Assembly: GCA_963733265.1 (NCBI GenBank)
Contig: CAVTCF010000001.1
Location: 868,001-932,000, forward strand
DNA: 64,000 nt
Reading direction: 5' to 3'
Origin: PALSA-1006 sp963733265
GTDB lineage: Bacteria; Pseudomonadota; Gammaproteobacteria; Burkholderiales; Gallionellaceae
The position numbers and the translations under genes are program-made. Below, piece after piece: positions 1 through 9,113 of this stretch (positions are counted from its first letter, which is position 1; every line of letters begins with the position of its first letter). The notes below the pieces were generated by a model. The model was given only the letters and a program-made list of their open reading frames with translations, did no database searches and was not told the DNA's origin.

Positions 1-1
1 A

Positions 2-103
2 GTAATTCCTTCCACGCTTGCCTACGGTGATCGCGGCATGGGAAGTGATATCGGACCCAATGAAGTATTGCTATTTGACGTTGAGCTGGTTGGGATCGAA
101 TAA
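2..103 (+). CDS. FKBP-type peptidyl-prolyl cis-trans isomerase, C-terminal fragment
   Basis: This is the last 33 codons of a gene whose start lies before the window. The translation ends IPSTLAYGDRGMGSDIGPNE and then VLLFDVELVGIE. That is the final part of the FKBP fold: the Ala-Tyr-Gly loop, the Gly-Pro turn and the last beta strand. The next gene is a second FKBP protein with the same ending, so the two probably arose as a tandem pair of periplasmic folding catalysts. The ending is diagnostic of the family. The missing N-terminus leaves localisation open. Confidence 0.85.
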   Translation, partial: VIPSTLAYGDRGMGSDIGPNEVLLFDVELVGIE

Positions 104-208
104 GTTTTGTGGCGCATAAGGAGAGGCTATCGTCGTATTTAAAGGTACCTTTTTATTCTGACGAAAGCATTTAATTGATTTTTTTATCCTTTACGAAAGG
201 AAGCGATA

Positions 209-856
209 ATGATTAAGCTGAAATGGGTAGCATTGTTAGGTCTTGGTTTGGTTGCAATGCAGGCGACAGCAGCCGAGCGGCCGATAGTCATTGATAACCA
301 AACAATTGGCGAGCAGCCGGCAGCAACAAAATCAGGCGCGAGTGCAACTGTGCAACCTGATGCACAACCACAGTCTCAGGCCGAAGCAAATGAGGCCAAC
401 AAAGAACGCGTGCTTAAGGGCGGGAAATTGAGCCCGAGAGAAAAAGCAGCAGTAGGGAAGGCTGCTGCGGCTGAAACAAATCAGACAGAAGGCGTGAGTT
501 TTCTTGCTGCAAATAAAGCTAAAAAAGGCGTGGTCACTCTGCCCAGCGGCTTGCAGTACAAGATACTGAGAGCCGGCAAGGGTAAGAAACCGACAGAAGC
601 CAGTACGGTAATGTGTCGTTACAAGGGAACGCTCACTGATGGAACCAGTGTTGACAAAACCGACGACAAAAAACCGAGTGCGTTGCGCGTTGCAGGATTT
701 TTACCCGGACTGAAAGAAGCCGTCACCCTGATGTCACCGGGCTCAAAATGGGAGGTTGTTGTGCCTCCCCAACTGGCTTACGGTTCGCAGGGGAATCGCG
801 GCATAGGCCCGAATGCAGTGCTGGTTTACCAGATAGAAATTCTCGGGATCAAATAA
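209..856 (+). CDS. Periplasmic FKBP-type peptidyl-prolyl isomerase
   Basis: The 215-residue protein begins with a signal peptide (Lys-rich start, hydrophobic core LLGLGLVAMQ, cleavage near ATAAE). A low-complexity Ala/Gln/Glu-rich linker follows to about residue 105, then a C-terminal FKBP domain (about 108-215). The domain shows LPSGLQYKIL, the Tyr-Lys-Gly-Thr-Leu strand, the LPGLKEAV helix, and AYG with GIGPNAVLVYQIEIL. The expected activity is proline isomerisation and folding of exported proteins. The usual FKBP active-site aromatics are only partly kept: the segment after GTLTDGT is short and Asp/Lys-rich where an F(D/S)SS motif is usual, so activity may be reduced. The start ATG has an AGGAAG ribosome site 6-7 bases upstream. 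A strong terminator follows, so this gene closes its own unit. Confidence 0.9.
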   Translation: MIKLKWVALLGLGLVAMQATAAERPIVIDNQTIGEQPAATKSGASATVQPDAQPQSQAEANEANKERVLKGGKLSPREKAAVGKAAAAETNQTEGVSFLAANKAKKGVVTLPSGLQYKILRAGKGKKPTEASTVMCRYKGTLTDGTSVDKTDDKKPSALRVAGFLPGLKEAVTLMSPGSKWEVVVPPQLAYGSQGNRGIGPNAVLVYQIEILGIK

Positions 857-953
857 ATTTATTTGATATGAAGCGGGTCAATTTTGGAGATGGTTATTAA
901 ATTGGCAGCCGTTAATAGTTTGGCTCGGTAGTTGTTGAGTTCGGCTGTTCAAT

Positions 954-993
954 AGAACGTCATTCCTTCTTTCAAGAGAATGACGTTCTTTTT
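954..993 (+). terminator. Rho-independent terminator after the FKBP gene
   Basis: A perfect 12-bp stem (AGAACGTCATTC at 954-965 pairing with 978-989) closes a 12-base loop and is followed by five T residues. It lies about 100 bases after the FKBP stop codon and separates this unit from the cytochrome gene. Confidence 0.9.
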
Positions 994-1091
994 GAGTCAA
1001 GTGAACTTGTTGACCAGGTATTAGTAAACGAGACCTTAATAAGGTTATCTATCTTGTTACACAGGCGGCTCACCCGCCCCGGGAGACCAAA

Positions 1092-2906
1092 ATTTCAGTA
1101 TTTCGATTTGCTTACTTCGTTCGGATAGTTCTTTCTCTTATTCTAACGACGCCCCTTCTGGCTATTGCTCAGGATACGGTTTCCGGATCGACTGATGATC
1201 TGGAATTAGGGCGACGTATTTACGTTGAGGGTATTCTGCCTTCCGGCACTTCTCTGACGGGCACCCGTTTTGGTAGTACCACTGTTTCAGGAGCAGCCGC
1301 AGCCTGTGTGAACTGCCATCGGCGTAGCGGTATGGGTCAAGTCGAGGGTGATCTTCTGGTACCGCCTATTACCGGTAATTTTTTGTATGCGACGCGGCTG
1401 GATAAGCAGTATGCGGTGATGGATCCGCGCGTGAGCAAAATATTTAACCAAGCCCATGAAGCCTATACCGATGCCTCGCTTTTGGAAGCGATTGATCATG
1501 GAAGAAATAACAGCGGCGGCGAGATGACTGTGGCAATGCCGCGCTATAATTTAAGCGAATCTGACTTAAAAGCCTTAACGGCATATCTGAAGCAGTTATC
1601 GTTGCAATGGAGTCCCGGAGTAACTGACGACCGGATTCGTTTCGCCACCGTAATTACCCCCGACGTTGATCCGGCCCGACGCAAAATTTTGATCGATATG
1701 CTGCAAATTATAGCGCGCCAAAAAAACGGCAGCACCGAGGCGGCATCGAAAGCGCGTACCCGGCACCATATGACTTCTGCGGCGGAAATGGTGTTGGGGA
1801 CCGAGCGAAATTGGGATTTGGATGTTTGGGAGTTGCAAGGAGATGAATCAAGCTGGGGTGAACAACTGGCTGAGCATTACCGTAAGCAACCGGTGTTTGC
1901 CTTGGTCTCCGGCCTGTCAAACTCCACGTGGCAGCCGGTTCATGATTTTTGTGAACATGAGCATGTTCCTTGCTGGTTTCCAAGTGTAGATTTACCGGTA
2001 AAAACGCAAGATCAGTACTCGTTTTATTTTTCCGGCGGCGTTCTGTTGGAAGCCAACGTACTTGCACACCACTTGTCGGGAAGTAACGTTTTGCCCAAGC
2101 ATCTGATTCAGGTTTTTCGGGATGATGTTGTAGGACGAGCCGCATCGCAAGAATTAGTCCATGCGCTAGAGGGAAGCAGCGTCAAGATCGATAATCGGGC
2201 TTTGGCTACGGATAAGCCCATTAATGATTCATTGCGAAATGTGTTGGCAACTGTCAAATCGGGTGATGTGGTGATGTTCTGGTTGCGGGATGCCGATGTG
2301 GCAACGTTGGGCAAATTAAAACCCGTGCCTGACGCAACAAATTATTTTTCGGCCAGGCTTTTTAATGCGGAGAATGTTCAGTTAAATGCAAAGTGGAAAA
2401 AGAGTTCTCACTTGGTGTATTTATATGAATTACCGGGAAAGAGGGAATCAAATCTGAACTATTTTCATGCCTGGCTTAATTTGCGCAAACTTCCCCTGAT
2501 TGATGAGACTATGCAATCGGAAGTTTTTTTTGCGTTTAATTTTTTGACAGATATTACTTCTGAAATGTTGAATAATCTTTACCGTGACTATTTGGTTGAG
2601 CGCGCGGAAACAATGATTAACAAGAGGGAAGGAATTAAAGCCGAACAGGAAACCAGAGATCGTTTTTATCTGGGAAGGCCGGGTGACTTGATCCGGAAAC
2701 ATGGAGAGATGACTGCCGACGAGAGTGTGCGCATACAAATAACCGGACCGGCCAATAGCGCCGCTGTAAGCCACGGTACTACAATATATCCACACCTGAG
2801 TTTGGGGCCGGGGCAACGCTTTGCATCCAAAGGCGGTTATGTATTAAAGTTTTCGGGAGAGCACGGGGAAAAGTTAATCGACGAAAGTGGCTGGATTGTT
2901 CCATAA
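1092..2906 (+). CDS. c-type cytochrome fused to a periplasmic-binding-protein-like domain (probable ATT start)
   Basis: The frame is open from 1014. It encodes a signal peptide (core RIVLSLILTTPLLAIA), then a c-type cytochrome domain with the haem site CVNCH at about residue 72 and a likely distal Met in AMPRYNLS. A region of about 400 residues follows that resembles periplasmic ligand-binding proteins of ABC transporters. Before the haem site this frame has no ATG, GTG or TTG; the first, a GTG at 1308, would remove the first haem cysteine. The best start is ATT at 1092, with GGGAG at 1081-1085 spaced six bases away; this gives a 604-residue protein. It would act in the periplasm as an electron-carrying or ligand-sensing protein. 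Its downstream neighbour is a SCO copper protein, which supports a redox role. The exact function is unknown. A lost start codon or upstream sequence error is the alternative. Confidence 0.75.
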   Translation: MSVFRFAYFVRIVLSLILTTPLLAIAQDTVSGSTDDLELGRRIYVEGILPSGTSLTGTRFGSTTVSGAAAACVNCHRRSGMGQVEGDLLVPPITGNFLYATRLDKQYAVMDPRVSKIFNQAHEAYTDASLLEAIDHGRNNSGGEMTVAMPRYNLSESDLKALTAYLKQLSLQWSPGVTDDRIRFATVITPDVDPARRKILIDMLQIIARQKNGSTEAASKARTRHHMTSAAEMVLGTERNWDLDVWELQGDESSWGEQLAEHYRKQPVFALVSGLSNSTWQPVHDFCEHEHVPCWFPSVDLPVKTQDQYSFYFSGGVLLEANVLAHHLSGSNVLPKHLIQVFRDDVVGRAASQELVHALEGSSVKIDNRALATDKPINDSLRNVLATVKSGDVVMFWLRDADVATLGKLKPVPDATNYFSARLFNAENVQLNAKWKKSSHLVYLYELPGKRESNLNYFHAWLNLRKLPLIDETMQSEVFFAFNFLTDITSEMLNNLYRDYLVERAETMINKREGIKAEQETRDRFYLGRPGDLIRKHGEMTADESVRIQITGPANSAAVSHGTTIYPHLSLGPGQRFASKGGYVLKFSGEHGEKLIDESGWIVP

Positions 2907-2945
2907 TTCAGAGAAGTGTTCTATCTTAAGCAAATGGAGATAAAG

Positions 2946-3692
2946 ATGCAGGGACGAAATCTTGATTTACCCAATAAAATTAATAACCCGGGAAATAGAC
3001 TGCGAACTGTTGTTAGTGCGCTGGCAATAGGAGCATTGATTATTTCAGGCTTGACTGTTGCAACTGTACGCGCCGAAGATAAGCCCGATCAGACCCCGCA
3101 CGATATGCATAACATGCCGGGTATGGAACATATGGAAGGCATGGATCATTCAATGCATCAGCATATGATGTCAGAGCGCGGCACTTATACCAGTAGGGTT
3201 ATTTCCTATACGACGCCCGAGTTGAAATTGGTTGATAGCAATGGCAAAAGTGTACCTTTGCACGAGCTGATCAATGATCATTCGGCAGTATTGCTAAATT
3301 TTATTTTTACGACTTGCACGACGATCTGTCCGGTAATGTCGGCGACCTTTCAGCAAGTTCAGGAGAATCTCGGTGCGGATCGAAAAGATGTGCGTTTGGT
3401 ATCAATCTCAATCGATCCGGAAAATGATACACCTGCTAAACTAAAGGTCTATGCGGAAAAGTTTAAAGTAGGCCCGCAATGGACATTGCTGACGGGTTCT
3501 TTGGAAAACAGTATCGCCGTGCAAAAAGCATTTGGGGCATTCGCGGGTGAAAAGATGAACCATAAGCCGGTCACTTTTTTGAAAGCAAAAGGATCTGATA
3601 CTCAATGGGTACGCTTGGATGGGCTTGCTGAAGCAGACCAGATTATCAAGGAGTACGATAAGTTGAGTAGCGGGAATATTAAAAAAGATTAA
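2946..3692 (+). CDS. SCO1/SenC family copper-binding thioredoxin-fold protein
   Basis: The protein has an N-terminal membrane/signal segment (about residues 20-38) and a striking Met/His-rich stretch (HDMHNMPGMEHMEGMDHSMH) that looks like a copper-loading site. A thioredoxin-like SCO domain follows. The copper ligands are visible as CTTICP (Cys124, Cys128) and a later His206 in NHKPVTF. SCO proteins deliver copper to the CuA centre of cytochrome oxidase or act as periplasmic thiol-disulfide reductases. GTG 2916 and ATG 2934 are in-frame alternatives, but ATG 2946 has GGAG six bases upstream and is preferred (248 aa). It follows the cytochrome gene by 39 bases and is probably co-transcribed. 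Confidence 0.9.
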   Translation: MQGRNLDLPNKINNPGNRLRTVVSALAIGALIISGLTVATVRAEDKPDQTPHDMHNMPGMEHMEGMDHSMHQHMMSERGTYTSRVISYTTPELKLVDSNGKSVPLHELINDHSAVLLNFIFTTCTTICPVMSATFQQVQENLGADRKDVRLVSISIDPENDTPAKLKVYAEKFKVGPQWTLLTGSLENSIAVQKAFGAFAGEKMNHKPVTFLKAKGSDTQWVRLDGLAEADQIIKEYDKLSSGNIKKD

Positions 3693-3733
3693 TTGCCCAT
3701 TAAAATTTATTTCATTTTGGAAAAACAATTCTT

Positions 3734-4183
3734 ATGACAAAACTCTCAACTTACTATTTTTCTGCCCGTCCTGCGCATCGCCGTATAGGGGGGTTTACGC
3801 TGCTTGAACTGCTGGTCGTCATGGTGATCATCGGGCTGCTGGCCGGGTATGTAGGACCGAAGTATTTCTCCCAGATTGGCAAATCCGAAGTCAAGGCGAC
3901 CAAGGCCCAGATTGATGCGTTGGGGAAAGCGATTGACCAGTTTCGTTTGGATGTTGGTCGATATCCGACGACAGAAGAGGGGTTGGCAGTCCTGGTTGCA
4001 CGTCCGGCTAATGTTCCCAAATGGGATGGCCCGTATCTGACTAAAGGTGTTCCGGTTGATCCCTGGGGCACTCCCTACGTTTATAAAGCTCCCGGGACAC
4101 ACGGAGATTACGACCTGATATCTTACGGGAAGGATGGTCGTCCGGGTGGAGACGGCGAAAACGCGGATATTACCAACTGGTAG
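3734..4183 (+). CDS. gspG: Type II secretion major pseudopilin GspG-like
   Basis: This 149-residue protein has a class III (prepilin) leader that ends in RRIGG before the mature N-terminus FTLLELLVVMVIIGLLAG, with the conserved Glu5. The globular part matches GspG: GRYPTTEEGLAVLV, VPVDPWGTPYVY and the calcium-binding C-terminal loop SYGKDGRPGGDGENADITNW. GspG forms the main helical pseudopilus that pushes substrates through the secretin. It is the first gene of a ten-gene operon. No prepilin peptidase is encoded in this window, so processing must use an enzyme encoded elsewhere. The ribosome site is weak. Confidence 0.92.
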   Translation: MTKLSTYYFSARPAHRRIGGFTLLELLVVMVIIGLLAGYVGPKYFSQIGKSEVKATKAQIDALGKAIDQFRLDVGRYPTTEEGLAVLVARPANVPKWDGPYLTKGVPVDPWGTPYVYKAPGTHGDYDLISYGKDGRPGGDGENADITNW

Positions 4184-4239
4184 CTTGTGCCGGATTGAAC
4201 ACTGGGTATCCGATAGGTTGTTATTGATATGGGGTGTCT

Positions 4240-5430
4240 ATGCAGTTTGAGGTAAAGGCATTGCGGGGAAGCGAAGGCATTACCACGCTATCATTGGATG
4301 CCATAGATGCCGGTGAGGCTGTAGCACAGGTTGAGTCACGCGGTTATTCCGTGATTTCCATGCGGGCCAGGCAGCAATGGTCGCTAAAGAACCTCGTTCG
4401 AAAAAACAAGTTCCCTCTGGTGTTGTTTAGCCAGGAGTTGATTGCACTGCTTCAGTCGGGTTTGTCTTTGATAGAAGTGCTCGAAACACTGTCCGAGAAG
4501 GAAGATCAGCCTGAAGCCAAGAAAACGCTGACCCAGATTATTGCGTATCTGTATGAGGGACATAATTTGTCGTATGCGCTGGAACAATTACCCAACGATT
4601 TTCCGGCACTGTATGTGGCAACAGTCAGGTCGAGTGAAAAGACCGGATCATTGGCAGAGGTTTTGTCCCGGTATGTTGTTTATGAATCGCAAATGGAAGG
4701 AATTAAAAAAAAGATCGTCACTTCGTCAATCTATCCGGTTCTACTGTTTGTGGTCGGAACATTGGTGATCATGTTTTTGATGTTGTTTGTTGTTCCCAGC
4801 TTCAGTCACATATATGAAGATATGGGAGGAGATTTGCCCTTTATGTCGCGTATGCTGATGCAGTGGGGACAATTTCTGGATGCGCATTCAAAGGCAGTAT
4901 TGGCGGTGGTCGTTATCGTTCCTGCCGCGATCATTCTTGCATTATTGCAGCCAACCAGCCAGATATGGCTGAAGCAACAATTGTGGCAAATGCCCGCGAT
5001 TGGCAAACGGTTGCAATTGTATGAGATGGCACGATTTTACCGGTCGCTGGGAATGCTATTGCAGGGCGGGATGCCGATTCTCGTGGCGCTTAAATTAGTC
5101 TCGGGATTGCTGCAGGAATCAAGAAAAGAAAATTTGAGGCTAGCCTCGTTAAGTATTCAAGAGGGAATTTCTATTTCACACGCAATGGAAAAATATGATT
5201 TGGCTACACCTCTCGGTTTGAAATTGCTGAGGGTGGGTGAGCGCACAGGACAAATGGGTGAAATGATGGAACGGATCGCTCTTTTTTATGAAGAGGATAC
5301 CGTACGCTGGATTGAAAGATTCGTTAAGTTGTTTGAGCCGCTGTTGATGGTTTTTGTTGGCTTATTGGTTGGCGTCATTGTTGTGCTGATGTATTTTCCG
5401 ATCTTTGAATTGGCAGGGAGTCTCAAGTGA
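4240..5430 (+). CDS. gspF: Type II secretion/type IV pilus inner-membrane platform protein GspF-like
   Basis: The protein has the GspF/PilC architecture: an N-terminal cytoplasmic domain (about residues 1-60), then two repeats of a helical GspF domain (about 65-190 and 265-390) separated by membrane segments. The hydrophobic stretches are LLFVVGTLVIMFLMLFVVPS, AVLAVVVIVPAAIILALL and LLMVFVGLLVGVIVVLMYFP. It forms the inner-membrane platform that couples the ATPase to pseudopilin assembly. GTG 4234 is an alternative start; ATG 4240 has GGGG just upstream. The stop codon overlaps the next gene's GTG start, which indicates translational coupling with the ATPase. Confidence 0.93.
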   Translation: MQFEVKALRGSEGITTLSLDAIDAGEAVAQVESRGYSVISMRARQQWSLKNLVRKNKFPLVLFSQELIALLQSGLSLIEVLETLSEKEDQPEAKKTLTQIIAYLYEGHNLSYALEQLPNDFPALYVATVRSSEKTGSLAEVLSRYVVYESQMEGIKKKIVTSSIYPVLLFVVGTLVIMFLMLFVVPSFSHIYEDMGGDLPFMSRMLMQWGQFLDAHSKAVLAVVVIVPAAIILALLQPTSQIWLKQQLWQMPAIGKRLQLYEMARFYRSLGMLLQGGMPILVALKLVSGLLQESRKENLRLASLSIQEGISISHAMEKYDLATPLGLKLLRVGERTGQMGEMMERIALFYEEDTVRWIERFVKLFEPLLMVFVGLLVGVIVVLMYFPIFELAGSLK

Positions 5431-7127
5431 GCACCGCTACCGCAAATACAATTCAGCAGACATTCTTTACGCCTAAACAGATTCGTGAAGCACGGGTAAT
5501 GGCTACCCAGACCAAGCGAAGTATTGCCGAAGTTCTGGAAGACCAGACAGGTCTGCCTCCCAAAGAGTTTGTGGCAGCCTTGGGCAATTTATTGCATTAC
5601 CCTGTATTTAATATGGAGGCGATTAATCAATTAACGCCTTCATTTGATGAACTGTCATTTTCAAAATCTGCCGAGTGGTTATGCGTCGCACTTAAAGATG
5701 AGAACGATAAGCTCATCGTGGTCATGAGTGACCCTTTCAATCTGGAGGCGCAGACTTGGGTAGAGCAACATATTCCTGCGACCTTCATCTGGGGGTTGGC
5801 ACATAGCACCGATGTGGCGGCCTATCTTGCGCATCACGAGAAATCGCTTGTCGCCATGGATAGCATGCAGGATGTGGTCGATGAGTCCGGTCCGGAAGAC
5901 AATGACGCGGTTGAGGATCTGTCCTTCAAGACCATCAGCGAGGAATCAAGCGTTATCGTCAAGCTGGTTCACTCGACCGTTTACGACGCATTAAAAGCCG
6001 AGGCCAGCGATATTCATCTGGAAACTACTCCCTCCGGTCTTGCGATCAAATACCGGATCGATGGCGTATTGGTTACAGTAAGCGCTTTGGAAGGCCAGGA
6101 GATGGCGGAACAGGTGATCTCCCGCATCAAAGTCATCTCGGGATTGGATATTACAGAACGGCGCACACCTCAAGACGGTCGTTTCAAAGTTTCTGTGCAG
6201 CGGCATGAAGTGGATTTGCGCGTATCAATTATGCCCAGTGTGTTTGGGGAATGTGCAGTACTGCGTATTTTGGATAAGCGGGCTTTGTCCGACCATATGA
6301 AAGGCTTGCGCCTGGATCATCTGGGATTCGATGCAAAGTCCATGGCATTCATCCGCCGGCTTTCCAATGAACCCTACGGTATGGTGCTGGTGACGGGGCC
6401 GACGGGTAGCGGCAAAACAACCACGCTGTATGCCGCGCTAACCGAAATCAATCATGGTGAAGATAAAATCATTACCATCGAAGACCCGGTCGAGTATCAA
6501 TTGCCCGGTGTTTTACAGATACCGGTAAATGAAAAAAAGGGGCTTACGTTTGAACGGGGCTTGCGCTCAATTTTGCGGCATGACCCGGATAAAATCATGG
6601 TGGGCGAAATACGCGACCCCGAAACCGCGCAGATCGCGGTTCAATCGGCTTTGACAGGGCACTTGGTTTTTACCACCGTCCACGCGAATAATGTATTTGA
6701 TGTGTTGGGGCGTTTTATTCATATGGGCGTTGACCCGTACAGCTTCGTTTCTGCGTTGAATGGCATCGTGGCGCAGCGTCTGGTCAGAGTCAATTGCACC
6801 CAATGCATTACGGATGATCATCCGGAGGAGTCGGTGATTCTTGAGTCCGGAATCAGCCTCGAACAGGCGAAGACGATTCATTTCCGTCGCGGGTCCGGAT
6901 GCGGTCATTGTCGGGGCACCGGCTTTAAGGGAAGAAAAGCGATTGCAGAGATTTTGAATTTAAACGATGAACTGCGCGAACTTATAATCGGGAAACAACC
7001 CGTCCGCCTGGTGCGTGAAGCGGCCAAAAGGAACGGTACGCGTTTGCTCAGGGATGGTGCGCTGGATTTGGTTTTTCAGGGGGAATCAACATTACAAGAG
7101 GTTAATCGTGTCACTTTTATTGCGTGA
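5427..7127 (+). CDS. gspE: Type II secretion assembly ATPase GspE-like
   Basis: A 566-residue hexameric ATPase of the secretion superfamily. An N-terminal MshE/GspE_N-type domain (about 1-150) precedes the ATPase core. The Walker A motif GPTGSGKTTT starts at residue 324. An Asp box (ITIEDPVEYQ), a Walker B motif (DPDKIMVGEIRD) and a His box (TGHLVFTTVHAN) follow. A four-cysteine zinc motif (CTQC and CGHC) lies near the C-terminus, as in true GspE. It powers pseudopilus extension from the cytoplasmic face of the membrane. The GTG start overlaps the gspF stop by four bases. All catalytic motifs are intact. Confidence 0.94.
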   Translation: MSTATANTIQQTFFTPKQIREARVMATQTKRSIAEVLEDQTGLPPKEFVAALGNLLHYPVFNMEAINQLTPSFDELSFSKSAEWLCVALKDENDKLIVVMSDPFNLEAQTWVEQHIPATFIWGLAHSTDVAAYLAHHEKSLVAMDSMQDVVDESGPEDNDAVEDLSFKTISEESSVIVKLVHSTVYDALKAEASDIHLETTPSGLAIKYRIDGVLVTVSALEGQEMAEQVISRIKVISGLDITERRTPQDGRFKVSVQRHEVDLRVSIMPSVFGECAVLRILDKRALSDHMKGLRLDHLGFDAKSMAFIRRLSNEPYGMVLVTGPTGSGKTTTLYAALTEINHGEDKIITIEDPVEYQLPGVLQIPVNEKKGLTFERGLRSILRHDPDKIMVGEIRDPETAQIAVQSALTGHLVFTTVHANNVFDVLGRFIHMGVDPYSFVSALNGIVAQRLVRVNCTQCITDDHPEESVILESGISLEQAKTIHFRRGSGCGHCRGTGFKGRKAIAEILNLNDELRELIIGKQPVRLVREAAKRNGTRLLRDGALDLVFQGESTLQEVNRVTFIA

Positions 7128-7947
7128 CGAACTGAGGGTGGTATTGAGCCGGGACCAGTTGCAATTGGTTCGCTTGTCCAGCAAGCTCACGCTTAAAGGG
7201 TGGGTATATAGCTTATCGGAGAAGAAAAATATTTTTTTCGAAGTAGACGCGGAAGAGCCATGGAGAAATGCTATCAACAAGCTTGAATCCGAATTGGCTG
7301 TCATCGAAAAAAAGCCCGATCTGAGCAGCATTGTTCTGGCCAATCAATTTTTACGCTATGCAATCGTTGACGGGGACAAAGCATTAAAAAGTGAAGCGGA
7401 GCAAATTGCCTATGTAACGCACCGGCTTGGACTGATGTACGGGGAAAGCGCCAATACCTGGGACGTGAGACTGGACCAGGAATATGCCGGCGCACCTTAC
7501 ATTGCAAGTGCAGTGGATAGGGAATTAATTGTTGAGCTTCGTGAAATATTTAAGCGTTTAAATATGAAGCTGCAATCAATACAACCCTGTTTGATGAAAG
7601 CTTACAATTTGTGCCAATCCGTATTTAAGGATAAAAGCGCCTGGTTTGTGATGTTTGAACATGGAAACTTGTGTCTGGCGTGGCTTAACTCAGGGCACAT
7701 TAGTACGGTTCGAACAATCAAAGTGGGTGAGGACTGGCTTGAAAAGCTGACCGAAATAATAGATCGGGAAACTTATCTCTCCGAATTGGATACCGGGGTG
7801 CGGGAGATTTTCCTGATGTCCTTTACAGAGAAGAAAACGGATGTCCCGAAAAACAGTGATTGGAAAATTTACAAGATCACTCCCGAAATTCCATTGGGTC
7901 TGTTTGAGCATTATGACGAGAGATTTGCCTTGGCGATGTGTGGTTGA
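7108..7947 (+). CDS. PilM/GspL/MshI-like cytoplasmic assembly protein
   Basis: A soluble 279-residue protein with no membrane segment. The segment SSIVLANQFLRYAIV is typical of the actin-like cytoplasmic part of GspL and MshI proteins, and the gene lies directly between the ATPase and a PilN-like gene, the position held by PilM in pilus operons. It would link the ATPase to the inner-membrane PilN/PilO-like proteins. GTG 7108 is chosen because AAGAGG lies six bases upstream; it overlaps the end of gspE by 20 bases. Sequence similarity is weak, so the assignment relies on position and on this single motif. Confidence 0.65.
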   Translation: MSLLLRDELRVVLSRDQLQLVRLSSKLTLKGWVYSLSEKKNIFFEVDAEEPWRNAINKLESELAVIEKKPDLSSIVLANQFLRYAIVDGDKALKSEAEQIAYVTHRLGLMYGESANTWDVRLDQEYAGAPYIASAVDRELIVELREIFKRLNMKLQSIQPCLMKAYNLCQSVFKDKSAWFVMFEHGNLCLAWLNSGHISTVRTIKVGEDWLEKLTEIIDRETYLSELDTGVREIFLMSFTEKKTDVPKNSDWKIYKITPEIPLGLFEHYDERFALAMCG

Positions 7948-7950
7948 CGG

Positions 7951-8484
7951 ATGAGTAAACTGCGGCTTGATTATCAAAGTAATACGATTACTCCCTGGGT
8001 AGGCGTGTGTCTGGCCGGAGTAGTCGCGGTCATGCTGATTTTTATTGCCATGTATTTTGTGCAATTGCGCAATCAGGTTAATGCGCTGGAAATCAATCTT
8101 GAGCGAACTTCGTCGAAGAAAAATGCGCATTCGGCAAATGAACCAAGCACTGAAAAAGGCAAGTCCGAGCAAGTATTGGAAATAAAGAATGCCAATGAAG
8201 TATTGCATCATCTGAGTGTGCCTTGGGATATTTTGTTCAAAGCGGTCGAGTCTTCAGGTGGTAGCAAAATTACGCTTTTGGCTCTCGAGCCCGACTTTGA
8301 AAAGAAACAAGTCAAAATCAGCGGCGAAGCCAGTAATTACAGTGCTGTGATGACTTACATTGTTCAGCTACAAGGCCAGGATGTTTTCGATACTGTGTAT
8401 TTGCAAAACCATGATGTCAGGCAGGAAGATCCTGACAGGCCTGTGCGTTTTACGCTTCTGGCTAACTGGCGGGAAATATTGTGA
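7951..8484 (+). CDS. PilN-like inner-membrane assembly protein
   Basis: A 177-residue bitopic protein with one N-terminal transmembrane helix (about residues 14-37, GVCLAGVVAVMLIFIAMYFV). A short coiled-coil with basic and acidic residues comes next, then a periplasmic alpha/beta domain (about 75-177) containing ITLLALEPDFEKKQVKISGE and a C-terminal FTLLANW strand. This is the PilN/GspL-C plan: short cytoplasmic tail, membrane helix, ferredoxin-like periplasmic domain. It starts three bases after the upstream stop and overlaps the next gene by four bases. Confidence 0.75.
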   Translation: MSKLRLDYQSNTITPWVGVCLAGVVAVMLIFIAMYFVQLRNQVNALEINLERTSSKKNAHSANEPSTEKGKSEQVLEIKNANEVLHHLSVPWDILFKAVESSGGSKITLLALEPDFEKKQVKISGEASNYSAVMTYIVQLQGQDVFDTVYLQNHDVRQEDPDRPVRFTLLANWREIL

Positions 8485-9113
8485 CGGAAAAAACGAACGA
8501 ATTTCAACTTCTCATTGCGCGGTTGTTTGCACAAAACAGCCCGTCCGGCCCGGTCATTCCTATTGCCGAGCAACTGAACTGGCGTTTTAACCGGTTGCTA
8601 CCCCTGTTGGGGTGGCCGGGTATTGTGGCAATTGGTTTGCTGGTAATGTGCGTGCCTTTTTATTTTTCAACGCTGCGTCCGCTGCAGGCCAGTTTTGACA
8701 CGTTGCAACTAAGTGCAATATCAAACCGCGCCCAAATGCCGTATGCCCCGGTAGTTGACCATAGTTTGGATATGCCAAGTGAACAGCTTGTGAAGTTCTA
8801 TAAATTTTTTCCGTCGGAAAAAACCTCACCGCAGTGGTTCGAGCTAATGGTAGATATCGCGAACAAAAAGGGGCTTGCTTTAAATCACGGGGAATACGCG
8901 GTTGTGCGCGATACGGTGGGCCAACTCAGGCGATTCAAGATCACTTTACCGGTGCAGGGTACCTATCCGCAAATTCGTCAATATTTGACTGCGTTGATTG
9001 AGGCCGTGCCGAGTATGTCGTTGGAAAATGTTCAATTCGAGAGAAAAGATATTACGGATACTGATTTGCAGGCAAGAATTAAATTAGTACTTTATTTGAG
9101 GCAGGCATCATGA
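8481..9113 (+). CDS. PilO/GspM-like inner-membrane assembly protein
   Basis: A 210-residue protein with a cytoplasmic N-terminus of about 45 residues, one transmembrane helix (about 47-66, GIVAIGLLVMCVPFYF) and a periplasmic ferredoxin-like domain with RFKITLPVQGTYPQIRQYLT and the ending IKLVLYLR. The topology and gene order match PilO, which pairs with PilN to form a periplasmic scaffold. The GTG start overlaps the previous stop (GTGA), and its own stop overlaps the following ATG (ATGA). The pilM-P-like block therefore looks like one translationally coupled unit. Confidence 0.75.
   Translation: MTEKTNEFQLLIARLFAQNSPSGPVIPIAEQLNWRFNRLLPLLGWPGIVAIGLLVMCVPFYFSTLRPLQASFDTLQLSAISNRAQMPYAPVVDHSLDMPSEQLVKFYKFFPSEKTSPQWFELMVDIANKKGLALNHGEYAVVRDTVGQLRRFKITLPVQGTYPQIRQYLTALIEAVPSMSLENVQFERKDITDTDLQARIKLVLYLRQAS

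Noticed and set aside
1033..1045. Short palindrome ACCTTAATAAGGT upstream of the cytochrome gene
   Set aside because: Only six base pairs with no promoter elements at proper spacing; not enough to call an operator.
1308..2906. GTG 1308 as start of the cytochrome gene
   Set aside because: It falls inside the haem motif and would remove the first haem cysteine and the signal peptide that are clearly encoded upstream in the same frame.
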